Positions 1 through 7,012 of a stretch of DNA of 64,000 nt are shown piece after piece (positions within the stretch are counted from its first letter, which is position 1; every line of letters starts with the position of its first letter). The stretch is from Acidobacteriota bacterium. Its GTDB lineage: Bacteria > Acidobacteriota > Terriglobia > Acidiferrales > UBA7541. The position numbers and the translations under genes are program-made. The notes beneath the pieces were generated by a model. The model saw nothing but the letters and a program-made list of their open reading frames with translations, did no database searches and was not told the DNA's origin. The stretch spans positions 38,664 to 102,663 of the forward strand of contig QHYH01000102.1 of assembly GCA_003223215.1 (NCBI GenBank), written 5' to 3'.

Positions 1-156
1 GGCCGTTAGCAGGCCGTACTGCGTGATTTCGATTCCAGCCTTCGCAAGTTCCTGGTCATAGATCCGCGTTACGACCCGCGTGGCGCGGCGCAAGCGCTGA
101 CACGCGCATGGCAGGTCAAACAGTGCCTCCGCGCCTCGTTTTTGAGCTATTGGCAT
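1..156 (-). CDS. MarR-type winged-helix regulator, N-terminal part (cut by left edge)
   Basis: Fifty-two codons of a minus-strand frame beginning at ATG 156-154 and running off the left edge. The peptide begins MPIAQKRGAEALFDLPCACQ and continues with a helix rich in Arg/Leu, then YDQELAKAGIEITQYGLLT. This matches the start of MarR-family regulators, in which a dimerisation helix is followed by a conserved (D/E)L...G(I/L)T..Q(Y/F)..L segment leading into the wing-helix. The DNA-binding wing lies outside the window. The gene has no Shine-Dalgarno; the start codon sits 2 nt from a perfect palindrome carrying its -10 box, so it is probably autoregulated and translated from a leaderless message. 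A methyltransferase reading frame diverges from it on the plus strand. The family call is good; the ligand is unknown. Confidence 0.72.
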   Translation of the reverse strand, partial: MPIAQKRGAEALFDLPCACQRLRRATRVVTRIYDQELAKAGIEITQYGLLTA

Positions 157-158
157 AG

Positions 159-200
159 AAGATGTATATACATCTTGTTCCAGCCTTGTCAAATGACAAG
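159..200 (-). promoter_or_regulatory. Promoter and palindromic operator of the MarR-type gene
   Basis: Positions 159-176 form a perfect 18-bp palindrome, AAGATGTATATACATCTT. On the minus strand a consensus -35 TTGACA (187-192) is followed after 16 bp by TATATA (165-170), which is the exact centre of the palindrome. A second inverted repeat, CTTGTCA-AA-TGACAAG, occupies 185-200 and overlaps the -35. Transcription would begin at or 1-2 nt before the ATG at 156. A MarR dimer bound at 159-176 would cover the -10 box. Positions are read directly; autoregulation is inferred. Confidence 0.6.
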
Positions 201-369
201 CCGAGTGCGCGATTGCGAGTCGGCAAATGCACACTATTTTCACCGGGCGTCAGGCAGCGAAGGAAGGAACCGTCGTGCCAAGGGGAGCGGGCTGCTTGGA
301 GTTAGTCGAGCGAATGCGGTTATAAACCGGCGTGCCCTTGCGTATACCAGAAAGAGAAAGGAGCCGTGG

Positions 370-1063
370 ATGCACGCTGCACATCAAAAGGCCTATAAGG
401 GCGCAGGGATGGAGGGATGGGTTGCGCGATGGTACACACGCACTCGGCAGAACGACATGGCGGATTTCCGCCGAGAAGCCAAGGCGGTCGCGGATCGCCT
501 GGCGAGCGGTGCGAGCGTATTAGAGGTCGCGCCGGGGCCGGGATTTTTCGCCATCGAGTTGGTAAAGCTGCAAAATTACAGGATCACCGGTCTGGACATC
601 AGCCGGACACTGGTCCGGATCGCGACGGACAATGCGCGCAGGGCGGGCGTGAAGATCGATTTTTGCCTCGGAGACGCGTCGGCGATGTCCTTTCCGGACG
701 AGTGTTTTGATTCCGTGTATTGCTCAGCTGCCTTCAAGAATTTCGCCGAGCCCATTAAGGCTCTGGATGAAATGCATCGCGTGCTGCGCCCCCGGGTGTG
801 AAGCTGTGGTTGTGGACCTTTGCAAGGATGCCTCACTCGATGAGATCGATACTTATGTGAGGCAAAGCGGGCGAAGCCGCATCGATGCGTGGATCACAAA
901 ATGGACCTGCCGGCACGTACTGCTCAAGCACGCTTACCGTAAGGATGAGTTCGTCCAGATGGCGCACCAGAGCCGGTTTGGCGCATGCCAGATCACCGTC
1001 TCTACCATGGCCCTTGAGGTACGGTTTGCAAAGCCGGGTTACGCAGCGGTGGAGGCGTCCTGA
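370..1063 (+). pseudogene. Class I SAM-dependent methyltransferase, frameshifted
   Basis: The frame opens at ATG 370 behind AAAGGAG (357-363). It carries methyltransferase motif I (VLEVAPGPGFFAIEL), the acidic end of strand 2 (ITGLDIS), the DAS..SFPDE motif with FDSVYC, and the usual EMHRVLRP before strand 5. It then stops at 799-801. The homologous continuation (EAVVVDLCKDASLDEI and on to a stop at 1061-1063) lies in the next frame. Removing one C from the run of five at 789-793 restores a single 230-residue protein of normal size for a UbiE/Methyltransf_11-type enzyme; the total span of 694 nt is 3n+1, as expected for one inserted base. It diverges from the MarR-type gene and may be its target. 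This is either true inactivation or a sequencing indel in a homopolymer. Confidence 0.7.
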
Positions 1064-1411
1064 CAGTTGTTTCTTGGGAGATGAGCGGGAGTGGGACAGT
1101 TTGGAATTTGAATCTGCAATAACGCTCCCTAGGTTACTGGTGCCCACATAGATTCCGGTACCTCGCCAATCATCGAACCGGAGGTGCTCCTTCGCTTCCG
1201 CTCGTTCATCTCTTCCTATCCGTGCGCCCGATGGACTCGAGCGCTCGAAAGCGCTCGTGTGGGTTTTGCATGGATCCTCCCGAGTCGATACAGTAGATAC
1301 CCCGGCTCTAGACGCGACCTGGGTTGAGCGGTACGATGCTGTCTCGTCAGTCCTGCCCAGCCGAGGGTTTCCTCAGCCGCGACTGGAATTGCCACGAAAG
1401 GAGGGCTAGGC
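1064..1411. other. Gene-poor stretch with a degraded open frame
   Basis: No intact gene is seen in these 348 bases. One plus-strand frame stays open from about 1153 to a TAG at 1407-1409. Its last third looks coding by codon choice (it reads DTPALDATWVERYDAVSSVL and onward) and ends 2 nt before the next ATG at 1412. It has no start codon and no family could be assigned. It may be the 3' remnant of a gene once coupled to the small reading frame that follows. Confidence 0.3.
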
Positions 1412-1653
1412 ATGAACTCAGTCGACTCAGTGCGGTGTGAGATTCTTAGGCTGGTCAAAGCTCACCGGAATACTGCGTTTGTGCACACCCAGCAACTCTC
1501 AAGGTTCTAGAACGTTCCCGAAAAAAGCATACGCAGAGAACTCGGCTTTACGGTTGGGATGGTCGGCAGATGCAAGCCTTCGAGGCCTGGACGAACCCAA
1601 ACGACTTCATCGAATCGCGAATCGAGGATGAGTACCTGCGAATCGAGATTTGA
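1412..1653 (+). pseudogene. Small broken winged-helix-like gene
   Basis: ATG 1412 is preceded by a very strong ribosome binding site, AAAGGAGGG (1397-1405). The frame reads MNSVDSVRCEILRLVKAHRN, then a helix ending in QLSRF, and meets a TAG at 1508-1510. Beyond the stop the same frame continues NVPEKSIRRELGF, which resembles the recognition helix of a winged-helix fold. A further frame shift leads into a well-formed C-terminus (QAFEAWTNPNDFIESRIEDE then YLRIEI and TGA at 1651-1653). The pieces together suggest a protein of about 80 residues disabled by a nonsense change and an indel. The winged-helix reading is tentative; the strong RBS and the residual coding pattern are what is seen. Confidence 0.35.
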
Positions 1654-1669
1654 ACCCTTGCAAGCCCGT

Positions 1670-1804
1670 TTATCTCACCGCCTTGCGATCACCAGCCGCC
1701 TTCGCCGCGGCCTTCTTGCGACGGAAGGCGCCCTTCAGTGACGGCGCACCAGGATATGCGGGAATGGCCGATTGCCCCTTGCTCGTTACCTTCAAACGCG
1801 ACAT
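1670..1804 (-). CDS. Short AbrB/MazE-like antitoxin fragment
   Basis: A 44-codon frame starts at ATG 1804-1802 behind AAGGAG. Its first residues, MSRLKVTSKGQSAIPA, match the swapped-hairpin AbrB signature (VTSKGQVTIPA in intact antitoxins). The usual body (R.LG...GD.V) is missing and is replaced by a basic Ala/Lys/Arg tail. The start codon overlaps the stop of the upstream PIN-like frame (TGATG), so the two were translationally coupled. This is a toxin-first order, the reverse of most VapBC pairs. It is probably a decayed antitoxin; a functional short DNA-binding peptide cannot be excluded. Confidence 0.4.
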   Translation of the reverse strand: MSRLKVTSKGQSAIPAYPGAPSLKGAFRRKKAAAKAAGDRKAVR

Positions 1805-2019
1805 CAATCTCCTTCTGAACGTAGCGGCTGCCTAGTGGCACCTCGATGAGCTTCAATGCGCTTCGCATCGAGCGTCATCGGGCGATTTGCCTTCGCCAGC
1901 GCGTGCGACCCAATGATGAAATCCGTTAGCAAACGGTTCGGCTCTGCACGTGTGGGCTGTCGCCGCCACTTCGCGTACCGTGCAAAGCAGTCGCACGCGG
2001 AGGAATCCGGACTCGTCCC
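1804..2019 (-). pseudogene. VapC-like PIN toxin, C-terminal remnant
   Basis: A minus-strand frame without a start codon runs from just after a TGA at 2022-2020 to the TGA at 1806-1804. Its 71 residues contain PNRLLTDFIIGSHALAKANR followed by PMTLDAKRIEAHRG, the typical last third of a PIN-domain ribonuclease: the conserved D.(L/I)IGAHAL...A..L.TLD block. The N-terminal half with the first catalytic aspartates is not in frame upstream. The stop overlaps the start of the AbrB-like frame, supporting a former toxin-antitoxin operon. Confidence 0.55.
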
Positions 2020-2110
2020 TCATGCCGGAATCAGGATTCCTTCACGAGCTCGGCAGGAGCGTTATGCATTTGGACGCGAGAAGCTCAGCGCCAGATCCCG
2101 AGTGCGGCCT

Positions 2111-2332
2111 TCAATGAGAGAACGGATACATGGCCCAGCCGATGCCCACGCCAATCAGGAGAAACAGGAGCAGCGTCCATAAGATGTACTTTACGCGGTC
2201 AATAGGCCGGCGCCGCCCGAGGAAACCGAAGGCAATGGAAATCACCAAAGCAAAGACCACCAACGCTTGGAAATGGCTAAGCTTCATCGCGATCATCGCA
2301 CTAAGCAATCCGATCAGGCTCCACGCCGTCAT
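2111..2332 (-). CDS. Small two-helix membrane protein
   Basis: The 73-residue product has two strongly hydrophobic segments, roughly residues 4-37 (LIGLLSAMIAM...VVFALVISIAFGFL) and 48-68 (YILWTLLLFLLIGVGIGWAM), separated by a basic GRRRPIDRVK loop, so it is an integral membrane protein with the loop probably cytoplasmic. Its ATG overlaps the stop codon of the DUF6677-like gene (ATGA), so both are translated from one message. I do not recognise a named family; a role together with its upstream partner is inferred only from the coupling. Confidence 0.6.
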   Translation of the reverse strand: MTAWSLIGLLSAMIAMKLSHFQALVVFALVISIAFGFLGRRRPIDRVKYILWTLLLFLLIGVGIGWAMYPFSH

Positions 2333-2772
2333 ACCTTACGACCTCGTGCGACTTCATAAGCGTGCAACGCTGCCAGCAAATTGAACACGCCAGCCGTGGC
2401 CAGAAACCGCGTTCCGTAATCGCCGTCGGCGCGCGAAACATCCGGCCCGTTCGTCTCGAGCCCTTTCGCCACCCAATAGAACCCACCCGTTCCCAGATCC
2501 GCCAGGTATCCCAAAGAATCAAAAGCGTCGTTTCCTCTCGAGTTGAAAAGGTTTCCTCGCATCCCCGCCCCAACCCACACGAGCACGCCAACCGTCAGGA
2601 AACAGATCACCGCGCGGCCCCACATTTTCAACAGCGCATGACCAAGACCCGGCACCAGCCAACTCGCCGCGGCGACTACGAAAGCAATTGCCTCGCGTCT
2701 TGCCTCTTGCGCTGGAGGTACTGGAGACGCTTCTTCTGCCGGAGAAACCGGTAAGCCTTCGTCCCCTGACAT
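2329..2772 (-). CDS. DUF6677-like membrane protein
   Basis: This 147-residue protein begins with a Pro/Glu/Ala-rich cytoplasmic tail of about 25 residues. A conserved segment follows, SWLVPGLGHALLKMWGRAVI, then a hydrophobic helix (FLTVGVLVWVGAGM). The second half contains DSLGYLADLGTGGFYWVAKG, DYGTRFLATAGVFNLLAALH and ends AYEVARGRK. This pattern of PGLGH, LGxLADLGxGxFY and EYGTRFLxxAGxxNLLxxLDAYxIARGRK is what I recall for DUF6677 proteins of Acidobacteriota; no function is known. It is translationally coupled to the small membrane protein downstream. Confidence 0.65.
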   Translation of the reverse strand: MSGDEGLPVSPAEEASPVPPAQEARREAIAFVVAAASWLVPGLGHALLKMWGRAVICFLTVGVLVWVGAGMRGNLFNSRGNDAFDSLGYLADLGTGGFYWVAKGLETNGPDVSRADGDYGTRFLATAGVFNLLAALHAYEVARGRKV

Positions 2773-2793
2773 TCTTTTTTCCTTCTGCTGGAA

Positions 2794-3972
2794 CTAAGCC
2801 AGCAACGGCAGAATCTCGTTTTGGACGGCGCCGGTCACGCGCGCTTCTTTTTCATCGATGTAGATATTCACTTCGGTGCGCACGCCAAATTCCGGCAGAT
2901 AGATCCCCGGCTCAATGGAATTGCACGTGCGCGCGATGAGGTGACGCACATCGTGCGTTTCCAGGCCGTCCATGTTCGCGCCGTTTCCGTGAACTTGCTC
3001 GCCGATACTGTGCCCGGTGCGGTGAAAGAAATACTTACCATATCCGGCTTTTTCGATGACGCTGCGGGCGGCCCTGTCCACCTGCCAGCCTTCCAGGGGT
3101 TTTGCTCTCGCGACGTACGTGCGAATTAAATCGACCGCTTTGTCGCGCGCCTCACGCGCCACCGCAAAGACCTTGGCATATTTTTCCGGCACTTTCGCAC
3201 CCAGGTAGCCCATCCAAGTCACATCGTAATAAACGCTTCCCGGAGTTTTCTTCTTTCCCCACACGTCGAGGAGCAACAGATCGCCTTCCTGAATGCGTGC
3301 CGCGGATGCCGCGGTAGGGCCATAATGGGGGTCGCTCGCGTGCGCGTTCACGGCGATGTCCGGGCCTTCTTCCGCCCAAATTCCTGACGCTTCAAACTCT
3401 TTTAGAATCCACTGCTTCAAATCGTACTCCGTCAACGGCTTTTTCTCGCGTACGCATTTTGCCGCGTGCCCAAACGCGCCTCCTATGATGCGGTCGATAA
3501 TCACTCCCGCGGAGAAATGGGACTCCTTCTGCTCGAGGCTCCAGCACGCCTCGTATTTCTGCACGAGATCCGCCGAACTCACGACTCTTGCGCCGGCGCC
3601 TCGCACCAGCTCAACGGTTCCCGCATCCACCATCGCCACGTAGGGGATCCCGTTCTTCGGCGAGTATTGCATCGCCACTTTTTTCGCGCGGCCCAGGATC
3701 TTCTTCAGATTTTTGTGCAGTTCGTCTTGCGCGGCGTAGTACACCGTGTCCCCCGGCAGTGCTGCCAGCGATTCCGACTCGATCTTGTGGACTAGTTTCT
3801 TGGGCTCGCCCTTGGCAGGCACGAAGTAATACCAACGCCGGGTGCGCATGGCGTTGGGCAGGTTTAGGATGTTTTGCGCGATGGGATCGCGTCCGCGAAA
3901 ATCGCAAAACAGCCAGCCATCGAGCTTGGCGGCTCGCAAATCTGCTTGCATTCCTTGAAGGTTCGCAGTCAT
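2794..3972 (-). CDS. M24 family Xaa-Pro aminopeptidase
   Basis: A 392-residue peptidase of the pita-bread fold. The N-terminal domain of about 160 residues is creatinase-like; the C-terminal domain carries all five metal ligands expected for M24 enzymes: Asp in LLLLDVWG, Asp in VYYDVTW, His in HRTGHSIG, Glu in NSIEPGIY and Glu in VRTEVNI. It should release N-terminal residues preceding proline in the cytoplasm using two divalent metals. A longer frame begins at a TTG at 3990, inside the preceding gene; ATG 3972, one base after that gene's stop (TGAGATG), is the better start and implies coupling with the DUF167 gene upstream. Confidence 0.85.
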   Translation of the reverse strand: MTANLQGMQADLRAAKLDGWLFCDFRGRDPIAQNILNLPNAMRTRRWYYFVPAKGEPKKLVHKIESESLAALPGDTVYYAAQDELHKNLKKILGRAKKVAMQYSPKNGIPYVAMVDAGTVELVRGAGARVVSSADLVQKYEACWSLEQKESHFSAGVIIDRIIGGAFGHAAKCVREKKPLTEYDLKQWILKEFEASGIWAEEGPDIAVNAHASDPHYGPTAASAARIQEGDLLLLDVWGKKKTPGSVYYDVTWMGYLGAKVPEKYAKVFAVAREARDKAVDLIRTYVARAKPLEGWQVDRAARSVIEKAGYGKYFFHRTGHSIGEQVHGNGANMDGLETHDVRHLIARTCNSIEPGIYLPEFGVRTEVNIYIDEKEARVTGAVQNEILPLLA

Positions 3973-3973
3973 C

Positions 3974-4267
3974 TCAGGCTTCCACGGCAAGCAGCGCGCG
4001 GATCTGCTGCCCAGTCACGCCGCGAATTTCGATGCGTTTCGTGCGGCTTCGATCGCCGCTGAGAATTCTAACAGCCGACTTGGGCGTTTTCAAAAGTTGC
4101 GCCAGGAAGTCGATGAGCGCTTCATTGGCGCGACTCTCCAGGGCCGGAGCCTGCAATCGCACCTTCAACGCCCCGCCCATTTCTCCGGCGACTTCGTCCT
4201 TGCTCGCCCGCGGCTGTACGCGCACCGGGAAGACGACTGCGCCATTTCTTTCTTGTATTTCCAGCAC
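3974..4267 (-). CDS. DUF167 (YggU) family protein
   Basis: A small basic alpha/beta protein with the family core FPVRVQPRASKDEVAGEMGG, then LKVRLQAPALESRANEALID and SGDRSRTKRIEI. DUF167 proteins are about 95-100 residues long; a GTG start at 4267 gives 97 residues. An earlier in-frame GTG at 4318 would overlap the upstream reductase gene by 44 bases and add a tail outside the family domain, so I prefer 4267, though no clear Shine-Dalgarno decides it. Function is not established in the family. It sits between the reductase and the peptidase on one strand, with a coupled junction downstream. Confidence 0.8.
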   Translation of the reverse strand: MLEIQERNGAVVFPVRVQPRASKDEVAGEMGGALKVRLQAPALESRANEALIDFLAQLLKTPKSAVRILSGDRSRTKRIEIRGVTGQQIRALLAVEA

Positions 4268-4274
4268 GGCCAAG

Positions 4275-5336
4275 CTACCAGGCGCGCTCGTACTGGACGG
4301 GCGGCTTGATTTTCCCACCCAAGACTTGCGCCGCGCGGCGGGGCCAATAGGGATCTCGCAGCAGTTCGCGCGCCATGATCACCAGGTCCGCCTGACCCGC
4401 TTTCAGAATAGCATCGGCTTGCTCCGGCTCGGTAATCATGCCGACCGCACCGGTTGCGATCCCCGCCTGCTTTCGAATCTCTTCGGCGAATTTCACCTGG
4501 TAGCCCGGGCCGATGGGAATCTGTACTCCGGGCACGACTCCCCCGCTCGACACATCGATGAGGTCCACGCCGAGGGTCTTCAATCGTTTGCTCAGCTCGC
4601 TGGTTTGCTCGAGGTCCCAACCGCCTTCTTTCCAATCCGTGGCGGAAACGCGAACGAACAGAGGCAAGCTTGCGGGCCAAATTTGCCGCACCGCCTCTAT
4701 GACTTGGAGAACGATGCGGATGCGATTCTCGAAGCTGCCGCCAAACTCATCCTGCCGAAAATTGCTGAGGGGAGAAAGGAACTCGTGCAGCAGATATCCA
4801 TGGGCGGAGTGAATCTCCAGGACTTCGAATCCCGCCGCGCAAGCGCGCTCCGCCGCTCTTCGAAAAGCGTCCACGATTTCGCGAACCTCGCCGGCCGTGA
4901 GTGCACCGGGCCTGGGGTAGTCCTTATCAAAGGGTTCCGCGCTCGGGGCAACCGGCTCCCATCCTCCCTCTTCCGGCGGCACCTTCTTGCCGCCCAACCA
5001 AGGCGGTTTCGTGCTGCCTTTGCGGCCTGAATGCGCGAGCTGCATGCCAGCCACTGCCCCTTGTTTGCGCACAAATTCCGCGATGGGTCGCCATGCGTCT
5101 ACATGAGAAGCAAGATACATGCCGGTGTCAGCAGGCGAGATCCTCCCCCGGGCTTCCACGGCCGTTGCTTCCGTGAAAACCAGTCCCGCGCCTCCCACAG
5201 CTCGGCTTCCCAGATGCACCAAATGCCATGGCTGCGGATGACCATCCACCGCCGAATACTCACACATCGGCGAAACGACTATCCTGTTTTTTAGTTCGAC
5301 TTCGCGCAATCGAAACGGTGTGAACAACCTGGCCAT
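4275..5336 (-). CDS. namA: Old yellow enzyme-type NADPH dehydrogenase (YqjM/NamA-like)
   Basis: A 353-residue TIM-barrel flavoprotein. It opens with LFTPFRLREVELKNRIVVSP followed by MCEYSAVDG, the YqjM-subfamily signature whose Cys and Tyr tune FMN. It carries IHSAHGYLLHEFLSPLSN and the FMN phosphate region (GMITEPEQADAILKAGQADL, MARELLRDPYWP). Such enzymes reduce activated C=C bonds of enals and enones with NADPH. Length is typical (about 340-360). The gene is 18 nt downstream of the yggS-like gene on the same strand and probably shares its message. Confidence 0.88.
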   Translation of the reverse strand: MARLFTPFRLREVELKNRIVVSPMCEYSAVDGHPQPWHLVHLGSRAVGGAGLVFTEATAVEARGRISPADTGMYLASHVDAWRPIAEFVRKQGAVAGMQLAHSGRKGSTKPPWLGGKKVPPEEGGWEPVAPSAEPFDKDYPRPGALTAGEVREIVDAFRRAAERACAAGFEVLEIHSAHGYLLHEFLSPLSNFRQDEFGGSFENRIRIVLQVIEAVRQIWPASLPLFVRVSATDWKEGGWDLEQTSELSKRLKTLGVDLIDVSSGGVVPGVQIPIGPGYQVKFAEEIRKQAGIATGAVGMITEPEQADAILKAGQADLVIMARELLRDPYWPRRAAQVLGGKIKPPVQYERAW

Positions 5337-5354
5337 TGCAAGAACCTCTCAAAA

Positions 5355-6071
5355 TCAGCGCTTCACAGCGAGCGCCGTGCGGCCTCCGAAAAGTGCCGTT
5401 CCCACGCGCACCTCGGTGGCGCCCTCTTCGATGGCCGCTTCGAAATCGTGTGACATCCCCATAGACAAGACCGGCAGCGGCAGCCCGAGCTTGGCATGCA
5501 GCTCGTCGCGCAGCTCACGCAGGCGACGGAAATAAGGCCGCACCTGTGCCGTGTCCGGAAGATACGGAGGAATGCACATCAGGCCTGTGAGTTCTAACTG
5601 CGGCAGCGCGGCAATTTTTTCCGCCAACTCCGGAAGCGCAGCAATTTCCGCGCCGCTCTTGGTTTCCTCCTGGGCCACGCGAACTTCGATGAGCACGCGC
5701 AGTTTGGCGGGAAAGCCAACCCCCGTCCTTGCCCGGTCGAGTTTTTGCGCAAGGGCTAAATCGTCCAGAGAATCAATGGTGTGAAATAGCTTGGCGGCTT
5801 TTGCGGCTTTGTTGCCTTGCAAATGCCCGATCAGATGCCACGTTCCAGCCAAATTGTTCGTGCCAACGCGCTTTATTTCCCACTCCTGCACACGGTTCTC
5901 GCCAAAGTGCCGCACGCCCGCCTGGAAGGCTTCCTGGATGGCGATGGCCGGATGGGTCTTAGAGACGCCGATGAGAGTGATGTCTTCGGGGCGCCGCCCA
6001 ACGCGATTTGCAGCGGCCGCGATTCTTTCCTGTATCCGAAGAAAATTTTCTTTAATGGACGGCTGCGCCAT
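5355..6071 (-). CDS. YggS/PROSC family PLP-binding protein
   Basis: The 238-residue protein has the alanine-racemase-like barrel of PLP homeostasis proteins. LIGVSKTHP holds the PLP lysine, HFGENRVQEW and WHLIGHLQGNKA are the family blocks, MCIPP is the central loop, and LSMGMSHDFEAAIEEGATEV plus VRVGTALFG bind the phosphate. Members lack racemase activity and buffer pyridoxal phosphate and amino/keto acid pools. It is the first gene of the minus-strand run 6071 to 2794. Its promoter must lie in the 236-bp divergent region shared with tmk. Confidence 0.9.
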   Translation of the reverse strand: MAQPSIKENFLRIQERIAAAANRVGRRPEDITLIGVSKTHPAIAIQEAFQAGVRHFGENRVQEWEIKRVGTNNLAGTWHLIGHLQGNKAAKAAKLFHTIDSLDDLALAQKLDRARTGVGFPAKLRVLIEVRVAQEETKSGAEIAALPELAEKIAALPQLELTGLMCIPPYLPDTAQVRPYFRRLRELRDELHAKLGLPLPVLSMGMSHDFEAAIEEGATEVRVGTALFGGRTALAVKR

Positions 6072-6230
6072 GGTTCACAGTCGACAGTTTACAGGTGACG
6101 GCAAGAAGGAGGAAAGCGGCGAATAACGAATGAACATAGGTGGCGATGTCGCATGTTTCCCTTTGATCGGCGTTGTGGGAATCAAGTCGGTTTCTTCGCG
6201 CCGCCCGGAATGACACGGCGCTTAAGTCTC

Positions 6231-6255
6231 GCCCGCGCCGCATTGCAGCGCGGGC
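6231..6255. repeat. GC-rich inverted repeat in tmk upstream region
   Basis: GCCCGCGC (6231-6238) and GCGCGGGC (6248-6255) form a perfect 8-bp stem with a 9-base loop, 52 bases before the tmk start and between divergent genes. No T-run follows on either strand, so it is not a convincing terminator; it could be a 5'-leader hairpin of tmk or a protein site. Confidence 0.35.
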
Positions 6256-6307
6256 TCTCTCCAGTTAGACTGGCGTCCGGCGCTTCAGGATACACGGTCA
6301 CGACATC

Positions 6308-7012
6308 ATGCCGGTTCGCGGAAAACTCATAGCCATCGAAGGAATCGATGGCAGCGGTAAGCGCACGCAAGTCGAACTTCTGGCTACCGCGCTGCGCACG
6401 CAGGGCCATTCCGTCCATTCGACGGGCTTTCCGCAATACGTTTCCTGGTTCGGCAAAATGGTCGGGCAATTTCTGAACGGCGAGCTCGGCCCCCTCGAAA
6501 GCGTGGATCCGCACTTCACCGCGCTCCTTTATGCCGGCGACCGTTACGAGGCCAAGCCTAGACTGGAAACCGCGCTGAACAACGGCCAAATTGTTCTCGC
6601 CGACCGTTACATCGCGTCGAATCTGGCGCATCAAACCGCGCGGGTGACGCCTGAAAAGCGCGCCGCTTTCGTCGAGTGGATCGAACACCTGGAATACCGG
6701 ATTTATGGCCTGCCGCCCGAAGACCTCGTCGTTTATCTCCGCGTGCCGCCCGTGCGGGCGCAGAGGCTGGTGGCTCAGAAATCTCAGCGCAGTTACACAT
6801 CCGCGCAAAAAGATCTGCAGGAGGCAAGTCTGCGGCATCTCGAAGACGCCGCCGAAATGTACGATTTTCTTTCGAAACGAGGAAGCTGGACCACGATCGA
6901 GTGCTTCGATGCTATGCGCAAGCAGATGCGTGCCCCGGAAGACATTGCCAAAGAAGTTGCCGGGGCCGTTTTGCCGCTGCTCTCTCAGTTGGCGATGAAG
7001 GGCGGCAGCTGA
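6308..7012 (+). CDS. tmk: Thymidylate kinase family protein
   Basis: A 234-residue P-loop kinase expected to phosphorylate dTMP to dTDP. It begins GKLIAIEGIDGSGKRTQVEL, so the Walker A is G12-IDGSG-K18 with Arg at position 19 where most kinases have Ser/Thr. The ADRYIAS motif (DR(Y/F/H) of the dTMP site) is present, followed by SNLAHQTAR. A PPEDLVVYLRVPP strand and a Lys/Arg/Ser-rich LID (AQKSQRSYTSAQKDLQ) complete the domain. It is longer than E. coli Tmk (213). Its TGA overlaps the ATG of holB (TGATG), giving a tmk-holB pair as in many bacteria. The Arg19 substitution is discussed in the findings. Confidence 0.85.
   Translation: MPVRGKLIAIEGIDGSGKRTQVELLATALRTQGHSVHSTGFPQYVSWFGKMVGQFLNGELGPLESVDPHFTALLYAGDRYEAKPRLETALNNGQIVLADRYIASNLAHQTARVTPEKRAAFVEWIEHLEYRIYGLPPEDLVVYLRVPPVRAQRLVAQKSQRSYTSAQKDLQEASLRHLEDAAEMYDFLSKRGSWTTIECFDAMRKQMRAPEDIAKEVAGAVLPLLSQLAMKGGS

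Noticed and set aside
3588..5030. 480-codon plus-strand frame
   Set aside because: Runs antisense across the M24 peptidase, DUF167 and reductase genes, with Ser/Arg-rich composition and no domain.
6052..6838. Minus-strand frames opposite tmk
   Set aside because: Shadows of tmk, which has clear kinase motifs.
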